Positions 33,055-40,855 of a stretch of DNA of 42,063 bases are shown piece after piece. This DNA is from VRUE01 sp044867645. Lineage in GTDB: Bacteria; Actinomycetota; Thermoleophilia; Solirubrobacterales; 70-9. The notes beneath the pieces are model-generated. The model was not told the origin of the DNA. It ran no database searches and worked only from the letters and a program-made list of their open reading frames with translations. The stretch is taken from the NCBI GenBank assembly GCA_044867645.1, contig JBIOVI010000050.1, positions 1 to 42,063 of the forward strand, read 5' to 3'. The stretch's first letter is position 1; the number at the start of each line of letters is the position of its first letter. The position numbers were made by a program, and so were the translations under genes.

Positions 33055-34109
33055 CACCACTCCTTAAAACGGGTTGTGATCAACGTGTCTTCAGCACCCT
33101 GGTCGAGCGCGTTCAGGCGCTTGCCCCCACCGAGCAGGATCGGTGCGATGAACGTTCGCGACTCGTCGATCCGATCGGCGTCCACGAACGCGCCCGCAAG
33201 GGTGGCACCGCCCTCGAGAAAGAGGCTGGTGACCTCGCGGCGTCCCAGCTCCGAGAGCGCCGCGTCAATTCGGTCGACGAGGATGATCTCGGCGCCAGCC
33301 TCTTGCAGGGCCGCGCGACGCGCCGCATCGGCCTCCGGCGAGGTGATGACGAGAACCGGCGCCTCGTCGCGCGTTTGAAGCAACCGGGAGTCGAGCGGTA
33401 GCCGCGCCTGGCGGTCGAAGACGACGCGGATCGGCTGGCGGGCCGCGTCCACGTCGCGCGCGGTGAGCAGGGGGTCGTCGGCGAGGACGGTGCCGATGCC
33501 GACCGCGACCGCGTCGGATTCGGCGCGCCAGCGGTGGACCAGCTCCCGGCTGCGCTCACCGGAGATCCAGGACGAGTCGCCGGACGCCGTCGTCGTGCGA
33601 CCGTCGAGCGACATCGCCAGCTTCAAGGTGACGAGTGGCAGGCCGGTGCGGGCGTGTTTGCGGAAGGGCTGGTTCAGCAGCCGCGCCGCGGTCGCCTCCT
33701 CGCCGGACGCGAAATCGACTTTTACTTCGTCATCGCGAAGCATTCCGGGGCCGCGCCCGGCCGCCTTCTCGCTCGGATCATCGGAGCCGATCACGACCCG
33801 CCGGATGCCGGCCTCGAGGATCGCCTCCACGCAGGGCGGCTGCCGTCCCTGGTGCGCGCACGGCTCCAGCGTCACGTACATCGTCGCCCCAGCCGGGTCC
33901 TCGCCCCTCTTACGACAGTCCTCCAAAGCGGCCCGCTCAGCGTGGAGGTCCCCCAGCCGGGCATGAAATCCCTCGCCAATGACCGAGTCATCTCGCACGA
34001 TCACAGCCCCAACGAGCGGATTCGGGCTGACTCGCCCGCGCCCGCCCTTTGCAAGCTCCAAGGCTCGTCTCAGTTGCTCTCGGTCCTGGGCTGTCAAAGA
34101 AGCGCTCAT
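33054..34109 (-). CDS. ribD: Bifunctional riboflavin biosynthesis deaminase/reductase
   Basis: The N-terminal deaminase (about 1-145) has zinc ligands in HAERAAL and EPCAHQGRQPPC. The C-terminal reductase (about 150-351) has LVTLKLAMSLDGRT, SSWISGERSRELVHRWRA and the LFLEGGATLAGAFV pocket. At 351 residues it is of normal length. It is the first gene of the riboflavin operon. No FMN riboswitch is recognisable in the 200 nt upstream; instead an 18-bp palindrome lies 6 nt before the ATG. Confidence 0.95.
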   Translation of the reverse strand: MSASLTAQDREQLRRALELAKGGRGRVSPNPLVGAVIVRDDSVIGEGFHARLGDLHAERAALEDCRKRGEDPAGATMYVTLEPCAHQGRQPPCVEAILEAGIRRVVIGSDDPSEKAAGRGPGMLRDDEVKVDFASGEEATAARLLNQPFRKHARTGLPLVTLKLAMSLDGRTTTASGDSSWISGERSRELVHRWRAESDAVAVGIGTVLADDPLLTARDVDAARQPIRVVFDRQARLPLDSRLLQTRDEAPVLVITSPEADAARRAALQEAGAEIILVDRIDAALSELGRREVTSLFLEGGATLAGAFVDADRIDESRTFIAPILLGGGKRLNALDQGAEDTLITTRFKEW

Positions 34110-34114
34110 AGGAC

Positions 34115-34132
34115 TGATTGACTAGTCAATCA
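34115..34132 (-). promoter_or_regulatory. Perfect 18-bp palindrome upstream of ribD, probable operator
   Basis: TGATTGACTAGTCAATCA is its own reverse complement and sits 6 nt upstream of the ribD start codon. On the minus strand a weak -10-like TAAGAT lies a few bases upstream, which would place the palindrome near the transcription start. Such AT-rich, dyad-symmetric sites are typical of MarR/TetR/GntR-type dimeric regulators; the regulator is not identified. Confidence 0.6.
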
Positions 34133-34188
34133 ACGGGATCTTACTCTCCTCGCCACGCGAATCCGCAAGTCACGTAGACACCCCCTCG

Positions 34189-34258
34189 CGCGGGTGGTGC
34201 GGGGTCTGGGGTCTCCGGCGGGTGAGCCGGGGACCCCTGCCCCGCGACAGGACCCGCG
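34189..34258 (-). repeat. Palindromic repeat family 1, intergenic copy
   Basis: Arms CGCGGGT/ACCCGCG, spacers GGT and GACAGG, then an inner stem of 6 bp, a small internal loop and 12 bp (34199-34219 with 34226-34245; one wobble) around a 6-nt loop. It lies between ribD and the glycosyltransferase gene, in the 211-nt divergent gap, which shows no other gene. The same frame that is read in rplS and recG is open here and would again give AGPV and Pro-rich sequence. Confidence 0.8.
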
Positions 34259-34320
34259 CGCTGGGGCATCCGTCCCGCTCGCGGTCGGGCCGGGGGCAGG
34301 GATACCCTGACCGGCCAATC

Positions 34321-35304
34321 ATGAAATTGATCATCCAGATCCCCTGCCTGAACGAGGAGGCGACGCTGCCGGAGACGATCGCGGCGCTGCCGCGGCGCAT
34401 CGAGGGCATCGACGAGATCGAGCTGTTGGCGATCGACGACGGCTCGACCGACCGCACGGTCGAGGTGGCACGCGAGCAGGGGGTCGAGCACATCGTCCGC
34501 CTGACCAACAACAAGGGCCTGGCAGCCGCTTTCCAGGCGGGACTCGACGCCTGCCTGAAGCTCGGCGCCGACGTCATCGTCAACACCGACGCCGACAACC
34601 AGTACAGCGGCGCCGACGTACCCAAGCTGGTCGCCCCGATCCTCGCCGGCGAGGCCGACATGGTCGTCGGCGACCGCCGCGTCGCCACGATCGAGCACTT
34701 CTCCGGCCAGAAGAAGGCGCTGCAGCGGATCGGCAGCTGGGTCGTTCGCAGGCTGTCCGGAACGGAGATCGCCGACACCACCTCCGGCTTCCGCGCCTAC
34801 AACCGCGAGGCGGCGCTCGGCCTGCTTGTCACCGACAACTTCACCTACACGCTGGAGAGCCTGATCCAGGCGGGCAAACTGCTGGTCGCCGTCGACCAGG
34901 TGCCGATCGCGACCAACCCGCAGACGCGCGAGTCGCGCCTCTTCGCCTCGACCGGCGGCTACGTGCGGCGCAACGCACTCTCGATCCTGCGCATCTATGC
35001 CCGCTACGAGCCGCTGCGGGTCTTCGCTTCGGCCAGCCTGATCGTCGCCACCCTCGCGCTCGCCGCCTGGCTGCCGTTCCTGTTCGATTGGATCTTCAAC
35101 GGGGATAGCAGCGGCCACATCCAGTCGCTGATCCTCGGCGCGGTGCTCTTCATCGCGGCGCTGCAGCTGATGGCGCTGGGCGTGATCGGCGACCTGCTCG
35201 CCGGACAGCGGGTGATGACCCAGCGCGTCTTCGAGCGGGTGCGGCGAGTCGAGCTCTCGCTTGGGGTCGAGCCCGCGCATTACGAGCGCGGCGCGCGCGA
35301 CTGA
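34321..35304 (+). CDS. Family 2 glycosyltransferase, polyprenyl-phosphate type, membrane anchored
   Basis: The 327-residue protein has the GT2 fold of dolichol/polyprenyl-phosphate sugar transferases: IQIPCLNEEATLPETI start, IDDGSTDRT, metal-binding NTDADNQY, then SGTEIADTTSGFRAYNREA. Two hydrophobic helices near the C-terminus (SLIVATLALAAWLPFLF; ILGAVLFIAALQLMAL) anchor it. It would load a sugar onto a lipid carrier at the inner face of the membrane. ATG 34321; the stop overlaps the flippase ATG (TGATG), implying joint function in surface polymer or glycolipid export. Confidence 0.9.
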   Translation: MKLIIQIPCLNEEATLPETIAALPRRIEGIDEIELLAIDDGSTDRTVEVAREQGVEHIVRLTNNKGLAAAFQAGLDACLKLGADVIVNTDADNQYSGADVPKLVAPILAGEADMVVGDRRVATIEHFSGQKKALQRIGSWVVRRLSGTEIADTTSGFRAYNREAALGLLVTDNFTYTLESLIQAGKLLVAVDQVPIATNPQTRESRLFASTGGYVRRNALSILRIYARYEPLRVFASASLIVATLALAAWLPFLFDWIFNGDSSGHIQSLILGAVLFIAALQLMALGVIGDLLAGQRVMTQRVFERVRRVELSLGVEPAHYERGARD

Positions 35305-36728
35305 TGGCCGCAGAGGAGAAATCGAGCGCCGCGTCCGGCGGCGAGGTCAGCTCGACCGACTACGGCAAGACCGCCAGCTTCTTCGCGATCGGGGTCGGCC
35401 TGACCGGCGTCATCACCTACGTCTACTTCTTCATCGCCTCGCACGTGCTCTCCAAGCCCGACTACGGGCAGATCACGGTGCTCTGGTCGGCGGTCTTCAT
35501 CACCATCTCCACCCTCTACCGACCGGTCGAACAGCTGCTCTCCAGGCACATCTCCGAACACCGGGTCAAAGGCGAGCCGATCGGCGAGCCGATGCGGGTC
35601 GCGGCGAGGATCCAGCTCGGACTGGGACTGACCTTTGCGGTCGTGGCCCTAGCCCTGCGCGGCCCGATCCAGGACAGCCTGCTCGAGGGCAACGAAACCC
35701 TCTACTGGATCTTCTTCTCGGCGGTGCTGTTCTACGCGGCGAGCTATTTCGCCCGCGGCTACCTGGCGGGGATTCGCAACTTCGGCCTCTTCGCCGCGAT
35801 GATCCTCTCCGAGTCGGTCTTCCGGACGCTCTTCGCGGTCCTGGTCGCGGTCGGCCTGCTCAGCGGCCAGTCGGCGGTCGCGATCGGCATCGTCGCCGCC
35901 CCCTCCCTCTCGCTGCTGGTGGTGCCGCTTGCATTCCTTCGCCGAGCCCAAAAGGAACAGCGCGCAACGCCCGGCATGCCCGGACGCGAAGCGGAGGACA
36001 TGCCGGCAGGCAAAGCCTCCTCGGAGTTCTCGATGGCCCAGGGAAGCGGCTTCGCCGCGGCGGTTCTGCTGATCATGCTCAGCGAACAGGCCTTCCTCAA
36101 TGCCGGCCCGCTGATCGTCCGCGGCCTGCAGGGGGCGGCGGCGGCGGGCTTCATCTTCAACGTGCTGATGATCGCGCGGGCGCCATTGCAGCTCTTCCAG
36201 GCGGTCTCGACCAGCATCCTCCCCCACCTGACCGGCCTCCACACCAGCACCGCCGAGGACAGCGAGCGGGAGTTCCACCGCTCGGTGCGGATGGTGCTGC
36301 TCGCCGTCGCCGCCTTCACCGCGATCGCCGCGCTCGCGGTCCTGATCGCCGGTCCGCAGTTGATGCAGCTCGCTTTCAGCAAGAAGTTCGAATACGACCG
36401 CGAGGGGCTGCTGCTGGTGACGCTCGGCATGGGCCTCTACCTGTCCTCGGTCACGGTCAACCAGGCCTGCATCGCCCAAGGTCAGGTGCGACGTGCCTCG
36501 CTGCGATGGGTCGGCTGCGCCGCCGCCTTCGTCGCTTGGAACTTCCTGCCGCTGGTCGGCGATGAGTTCCGCCGCGTCGAGATCGGCTTCGCGCTTGCCG
36601 CCGGCCTGCTGCTCGCGCTGCTCTACCTGATCTACCGCAACCCGCACGAGCGGGCAGGGGACGTTCCGGAGGCGGGCTCCGCGGAGGAGCTGGAGGCGCA
36701 GCTGGCGGCGATCGACGAGTCGGTCTAG
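35304..36728 (+). CDS. Polysaccharide/lipid flippase, MOP superfamily (Wzx-like)
   Basis: A 474-residue integral membrane protein with about 12 hydrophobic segments, starting near SFFAIGVGLTGVITYVYFF. The pattern of paired helices, the conserved Arg/Gln residues in RPVEQLLSRHIS and the acid-rich ends match O-antigen/teichoic-acid exporters. It likely moves a lipid-linked glycan made by the upstream glycosyltransferase. Between two helices (about residues 220-240) it contains GMPGREAEDMPAG, encoded by palindromic repeat family 2. The C-terminal 30 residues are acidic. Confidence 0.82.
   Translation: MAAEEKSSAASGGEVSSTDYGKTASFFAIGVGLTGVITYVYFFIASHVLSKPDYGQITVLWSAVFITISTLYRPVEQLLSRHISEHRVKGEPIGEPMRVAARIQLGLGLTFAVVALALRGPIQDSLLEGNETLYWIFFSAVLFYAASYFARGYLAGIRNFGLFAAMILSESVFRTLFAVLVAVGLLSGQSAVAIGIVAAPSLSLLVVPLAFLRRAQKEQRATPGMPGREAEDMPAGKASSEFSMAQGSGFAAAVLLIMLSEQAFLNAGPLIVRGLQGAAAAGFIFNVLMIARAPLQLFQAVSTSILPHLTGLHTSTAEDSEREFHRSVRMVLLAVAAFTAIAALAVLIAGPQLMQLAFSKKFEYDREGLLLVTLGMGLYLSSVTVNQACIAQGQVRRASLRWVGCAAAFVAWNFLPLVGDEFRRVEIGFALAAGLLLALLYLIYRNPHERAGDVPEAGSAEELEAQLAAIDESV
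35971..36006. repeat. Palindromic repeat family 2, copy in flippase gene
   Basis: A 36-nt element with perfect 8-bp terminal arms CCGGCATG and CATGCCGG, nearly identical to 13801-13836. It falls in frame in a cytoplasmic or periplasmic loop of the flippase, encoding GMPGREAEDMP. The nearest alignment gap relative to the other copy is a single base lost in the loop and one gained in the right arm. Confidence 0.75.
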
Positions 36729-36749
36729 GCGTCGAATACGGTCCCCGGG

Positions 36750-38546
36750 ATGGCAGGACACGACGCCGAGCTGATCCTCGTCGCCGGTGCCCTGCTCGCG
36801 GCGGGAATCGTCGGCGCCCTACTCGCCGACCGAGTGCGGATACCCGGTCTCCTGCTCTTCCTCGGGTTGGGGATGCTGGCCGGCTCCGAGGGTATCGGCG
36901 GGATCCATTTCGACGACACCGAGCTGGCGCGGACGCTCGGCACGATCGCGCTCGTCCTCATCCTCTTCGAGGGCGGGCTCACCGCCGGCTGGTCGGAGAT
37001 CCGCCCGGTGCTGGGCACGGCCGCCTCGTTGGCGACGATCGGAACCGTCATCACGGCTGTCGTCGCTGGGCTCGCGGCGAAGTGGATCTTCGGCCTCAGC
37101 ACGCTGGAAGGGCTGATCGTGGGAGCGGCCATCGCCGCCACCGACTCGGCCGCGATCTTCGCGGTGCTGCGTCGCTCGACCCTGGAGAAGCGCCTTGCGC
37201 GCTCGCTGGAGGGCGAGTCGGGCATGAACGACCCGGTCGCGTTGCTGCTGGTGATCGGCTTCATCGACTGGATCCAGCAGCCGGACTACGGGATCGTCGA
37301 CATGGTCGGCCTGCTCGTGCTCAAACTGGCGCTGGGGGCGGCGATCGGGCTGGCCCTGGGCCGGCTCGCGGTCGCCGCCCTCGACCGGGTGCGGCTGCCA
37401 ACCGACGGCATCTACCCGGTGGCGACGATCGCCATCGCCGGGCTTGCCTATGGGCTGGCGGAGGTCGCGCACGGCTCCGGTCTGCTCGCCACCTACCTGA
37501 CCGCGCTGGCCCTCGGCTCGGGGAGCATTCCGGCGCGGCGCACGATCGTCGCCTTCCATGAGGGAGTTGGCTGGGTCGCCCAGATCGGCCTGTTCGTCAT
37601 GCTCGGACTGCTGGTCTTCCCGAGCACCCTCGACAGCGTGGCGCTGGACGGCTTGGCGCTCTCGGCCGTGCTGATCCTGATCGCCCGCCCACTCGCCGCC
37701 TTCGCAGCCACCCTGCTCGCACCGCTCAACCTGCGCGAGCGCGCGATGCTCGGCTGGGCAGGCCTGCGCGGGGCGACGCCGATCTGGCTCGCCACGTTCC
37801 CCGTCGTCGCCGGCGTCGGCGCCGGTCAGGAGCTGTTCGCGATCGTCTTTTTCGTCGTCGTCACCTCGACCTTGGTCCAGGGCGCGAGCTTCGAGCCGCT
37901 CGCGCGGCGGCTGGGGCTGACCACGGACGAGCCGGCGCTGCCGCGGCGCCTGCTCGAGTCGGGGCGGATCCGCCGCATGGGCGGCGATGTCGTCTCCTAT
38001 CGCCTACGACCTGGTGCCGCGGCGTCAGGTCACCTTGTGCGCGAACTGGGATTGCCCCGGGAGGCCCTGGTCAACGTGATCGTCCGCGACGGCACCGCGA
38101 TCCCGCCGCGCGGCTCGACCGAGCTGCGCGAGGGCGACGAGCTGCACGTCCTCGTCCGCAGCGAGCTGCGCGAGGAGGTCGAGCAGCTGACGCGCCTCTG
38201 GCACGAGGGGCCGATTGGGACGCCGCCACCGCCGCGGCTGCCGCCGCGAGGCGCCCCCCAGGTGTTCACGGTGCGGCCAGGGGGAGATGTCGACGATCCC
38301 TCGGCGCCGACCGCCATCGACGGAATCGCCGTGGTCTCCGTCCTGCGCAGCCGCCGCGACCGGCCCAGCTCACTCGTCGCGCTCGCCGACGGCCGCTACG
38401 CGCTGACCTCGGAGAGCGTCATCGCAATCGGCGGGCGTCACGCTCTCTCCCGTTGGTGCGAGCGCCGGGCCCAGCGCAGCGGCGACGACCCGGCGGAGCG
38501 ATCCTGGTGGCAGGAGGTGATCGGCGCCCTGATCGCGAGGGGCTAG
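36750..38546 (+). CDS. K+/H+ (Na+/H+) antiporter, CPA1/NhaP2 type with TrkA_C domain
   Basis: The 598-residue protein has about 12 membrane segments (1 to about 390). The CPA1 ion-site motifs TDSAAIFAVL (about 131) and EGESGMNDPVALL with Asn160-Asp161 are intact, as is GLRGATPIWLA later. A cytoplasmic RCK_C/TrkA_C domain follows (about 410-490, SGHLVRELGLP, LREGDELHVLV), then a further 100 residues of regulatory-looking sequence. This layout is that of NhaP2/CvrA potassium/proton antiporters, used for pH and osmotic balance. It starts 21 nt after the flippase. The stop overlaps the rpe stop on the other strand (CTAG). Confidence 0.9.
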   Translation: MAGHDAELILVAGALLAAGIVGALLADRVRIPGLLLFLGLGMLAGSEGIGGIHFDDTELARTLGTIALVLILFEGGLTAGWSEIRPVLGTAASLATIGTVITAVVAGLAAKWIFGLSTLEGLIVGAAIAATDSAAIFAVLRRSTLEKRLARSLEGESGMNDPVALLLVIGFIDWIQQPDYGIVDMVGLLVLKLALGAAIGLALGRLAVAALDRVRLPTDGIYPVATIAIAGLAYGLAEVAHGSGLLATYLTALALGSGSIPARRTIVAFHEGVGWVAQIGLFVMLGLLVFPSTLDSVALDGLALSAVLILIARPLAAFAATLLAPLNLRERAMLGWAGLRGATPIWLATFPVVAGVGAGQELFAIVFFVVVTSTLVQGASFEPLARRLGLTTDEPALPRRLLESGRIRRMGGDVVSYRLRPGAAASGHLVRELGLPREALVNVIVRDGTAIPPRGSTELREGDELHVLVRSELREEVEQLTRLWHEGPIGTPPPPRLPPRGAPQVFTVRPGGDVDDPSAPTAIDGIAVVSVLRSRRDRPSSLVALADGRYALTSESVIAIGGRHALSRWCERRAQRSGDDPAERSWWQEVIGALIARG

Positions 38547-39229
38547 GCGGCGCCAGCGGCGGCGGCGATCTCGGTGTAAGCGGCAGCTGGATCGTCGGCG
38601 CCGAACACTGCCGACCCTGCGACGAACAGCGATGCGCCTGCATCGGCGACCGAGCCGGCCGTGGTGGCATCGATGCCGCCGTCTACCTCGATCTTTGCCT
38701 CTCCCACCAGGGACGCGAGGCGGGAGACCTTCTCCGGGGACCCCTCGATGAAGGCCTGACCGCCCCAGCCGGGGTTGACGGTCATGCAGAGGGCGATGTC
38801 GGCGTGGCCGCGCAGCTCGCTTATCGCCTCCGCTGGGGTGCCCGGGTTGATCGCCACTCCCGCCAGGCAACCAAGCTCGCGGATCGCCGAGAGGGTGCGG
38901 TTAGCGTGTGGCGTTGCCTCCTCGTGGAAGGTGATCGAGTCGGCGCCGGCCTCGGCAAAGGCCTCGATGTGACGCTCCGGCGCCTCGATCATCAGGTGCA
39001 CGTCGACCGCGCCGCCGGCCGCGTGCACCCGATCCGCGATCGACCCCGCGACGAGCGGTCCGATCGTGATCGGCGGCACGAAATGCCCGTCCATCACGTC
39101 GACGTGAATCACCCGCGCCCCCGCTGCCATCACCTCGTCGACCTGCGACCCGAGCCTGGCAAAGTCGGCCGAGAGGATCGACGGCGCCACCCGCCGCTCG
39201 TTCAGCAGCTTCGTCATGCGCTCGCTCAT
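38543..39229 (-). CDS. rpe: Ribulose-phosphate 3-epimerase
   Basis: Rpe interconverts ribulose-5-P and xylulose-5-P in the pentose phosphate pathway. The 228-residue TIM barrel shows VAPSILSADFARLG, the metal site VIHVDVMDGHFVP, DVHLMIEAPERH, MTVNPGWGGQAFI and IEVDGGID. ATG 39229 overlaps the zinc-ribbon stop (ATGA); an upstream in-frame start would add residues of that gene. It ends the def-fmt-rsmB operon, as in other actinobacteria. Confidence 0.95.
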   Translation of the reverse strand: MSERMTKLLNERRVAPSILSADFARLGSQVDEVMAAGARVIHVDVMDGHFVPPITIGPLVAGSIADRVHAAGGAVDVHLMIEAPERHIEAFAEAGADSITFHEEATPHANRTLSAIRELGCLAGVAINPGTPAEAISELRGHADIALCMTVNPGWGGQAFIEGSPEKVSRLASLVGEAKIEVDGGIDATTAGSVADAGASLFVAGSAVFGADDPAAAYTEIAAAAGAA

Positions 39230-39438
39230 ATCGCCCTCAGCATCGAATCTCCGCACATCTGACAGGTCATGTCCTCGGTGGTGCTCATCCGGACGATCGT
39301 CTGGTGCTCGCCACAGTTAGGGCATTGCGAGACCAGCTCGAAGCGGCGCAGACAGTACACGCAGCGGAAGCGGCCGGGAAGCTGGGTCGGTCGCAGCCAC
39401 GGCTCGCCGCAACCCGGGCATTTGGCCCGCTTCAGCAC
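39226..39438 (-). CDS. Small zinc-ribbon protein (YfgJ-like)
   Basis: The 70-residue protein has four CxxC pairs: CPGC, CVYC, CPNC and CQMC, evenly spaced, which should hold two zinc ions. The spacing and the CPNC, CQMC ending resemble the YfgJ-type zinc-ribbon family. It has no other domain, so it may bind RNA, DNA or a protein partner. It begins at GTG 39438, 31 nt after rsmB, and its stop overlaps the rpe start. Gene context suggests translation or rRNA modification, but this is only association. Confidence 0.78.
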   Translation of the reverse strand: MLKRAKCPGCGEPWLRPTQLPGRFRCVYCLRRFELVSQCPNCGEHQTIVRMSTTEDMTCQMCGDSMLRAI

Positions 39439-39469
39439 GTCCTACCCATGGTCCTCGCGTTCATCGGCA

Positions 39470-40855
39470 TCAATCATCCTTCCTCATGCGGCAGATGAAG
39501 AAGCCGGTCGTGCAGTCGCGGTCGGGACGGAGCTGCAGGCAGCGCGGATCGTGGAGCGAGGCGAGGCTGGGCGCGAGGGCACCGAGGTCGTCCACCGAGA
39601 GCGGCGGAACCTCGCCGGCACCCGCCTGCTCCAACAGCGCCGCGACCCTGTCCTCTCCCTCGCGCCGCGAGATCGTGCAGGTCGAATAGACGAGCGTGCC
39701 GCCGGGCCGAAGTGCCGCGGCGGCCCTGACGAGGATGCGCCCCTGGAGCTCGGCGAGCCGCTCGATCGCTCGTGGCGACTTGCGCCAACGTGCGTCGGGG
39801 CGCGAGGCGAGGGCGCCGAGATCCGAGCAGGGCGGGTCGACCAGCGCCCGGTCGAAGCCGGACGCTATCTCGCCAGCTGTCGCGTCGGCCTCGACTACGG
39901 TGACGCTGCGCAGCTGCAGCCGGCGCACCTGCTCGGCAATCTCGGCCGCCCTGACCGGGTCCTGCTCGACCGAGATCGTCTCTCCGCGATCGCCGATCCG
40001 GGCAGCGATCTGGCCGGTCTTGATCCCGGGACCGGCACAGAGATCGAGGATGTGCTCGCCTGGCTGCGGGTCGAGCACTTCGACCGCCGCCGCCGAACCG
40101 CGGCTCTGCGGCGTCAATTCGCCGGCCGCAACCCGCGCCGGCACGGCGTCGCCAGTCCGGCCGGCGATCGCGATCTGCTCGGGCGAGGCGAGCGGCCACT
40201 CCGCCGCCGGGACGCTCGCGTCCACCCCTTCCTCGCGCAGCGTCTCCACCATCGCCCCACGACCGAGTGAAACATGTGCGCCCACCGTGCTCACCCGCAA
40301 CCCCACCTCGGCCGGCTCGTTGCAGGAGGCGAGCAGGGAGCGGGCCGACTCTGCCCCGAGCTCCTCCCACCACATCCGCGCCAGCCAGAGCGGCGCCGAA
40401 TGAGCGACGGCGGCGAGCTCCGGGGTCGAGTCGTCGCCGAGCAGCGATGCGGTCAGCTCGGCGCGCTCGCGGGCGGCGCGGCGCAGAACCGCGTTGACGA
40501 GGCCGGCGGCATGGCCGGTCCCGGCTCCCTTGACCAGCTCGACCGCCTGGTCGACCGCGGCGTGGTCGGGCGTCGCGTCGGCAAACAGCAGCTCGTAGAG
40601 GCCGAGGCGGAGGGCTGCGATCACGGGTGGGTCCAATAACCGTGGCGAGCGCTCCGCCAACCGCTCGATCGCCGCGTCGGCGGTGCCGCGACGCTGGACC
40701 GCGCCGTAGGCGAGCCGTTGTGCCTGGGCGCGCTCGCGCCCGGCGACGCCGCTCCGGTCGGCGGCCTCTCGAAAGAACTGCTCGGTATGCGCATCCCGCT
40801 CGAAGGTCGCCCGGATCGCCTCGAAGGCAAGAGCCCGAGCGGGCCCCACGCTCAT
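39470..40855 (-). CDS. rsmB: 16S rRNA (cytosine-967 C5)-methyltransferase
   Basis: The 461-residue protein has an N-terminal NusB-like RNA-binding domain (about 1-130) and a C-terminal methyltransferase. The SAM motif is DLCAGPGIKTGQIAA, the catalytic Cys lies in VDPPCSDLGAL, and a second Cys in VYSTCTIS. Its product modifies C967 of 16S rRNA. ATG 40855 overlaps the fmt stop (ATGA). The frame stays open upstream in fmt, but NusB-like sequence begins at MSVGPARALAFEAIR. Confidence 0.95.
   Translation of the reverse strand: MSVGPARALAFEAIRATFERDAHTEQFFREAADRSGVAGRERAQAQRLAYGAVQRRGTADAAIERLAERSPRLLDPPVIAALRLGLYELLFADATPDHAAVDQAVELVKGAGTGHAAGLVNAVLRRAARERAELTASLLGDDSTPELAAVAHSAPLWLARMWWEELGAESARSLLASCNEPAEVGLRVSTVGAHVSLGRGAMVETLREEGVDASVPAAEWPLASPEQIAIAGRTGDAVPARVAAGELTPQSRGSAAAVEVLDPQPGEHILDLCAGPGIKTGQIAARIGDRGETISVEQDPVRAAEIAEQVRRLQLRSVTVVEADATAGEIASGFDRALVDPPCSDLGALASRPDARWRKSPRAIERLAELQGRILVRAAAALRPGGTLVYSTCTISRREGEDRVAALLEQAGAGEVPPLSVDDLGALAPSLASLHDPRCLQLRPDRDCTTGFFICRMRKDD

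Noticed and set aside
34110..34320. FMN riboswitch upstream of ribD
   Set aside because: None of the conserved FMN-aptamer blocks are found; the gap instead holds a palindrome and a repeat.
38543..38546. Shared CTAG stop of the antiporter and rpe genes as a special signal
   Set aside because: Convergent genes ending in a CTAG palindrome is simple compaction; yraN/rnhB end in TGATCA the same way.
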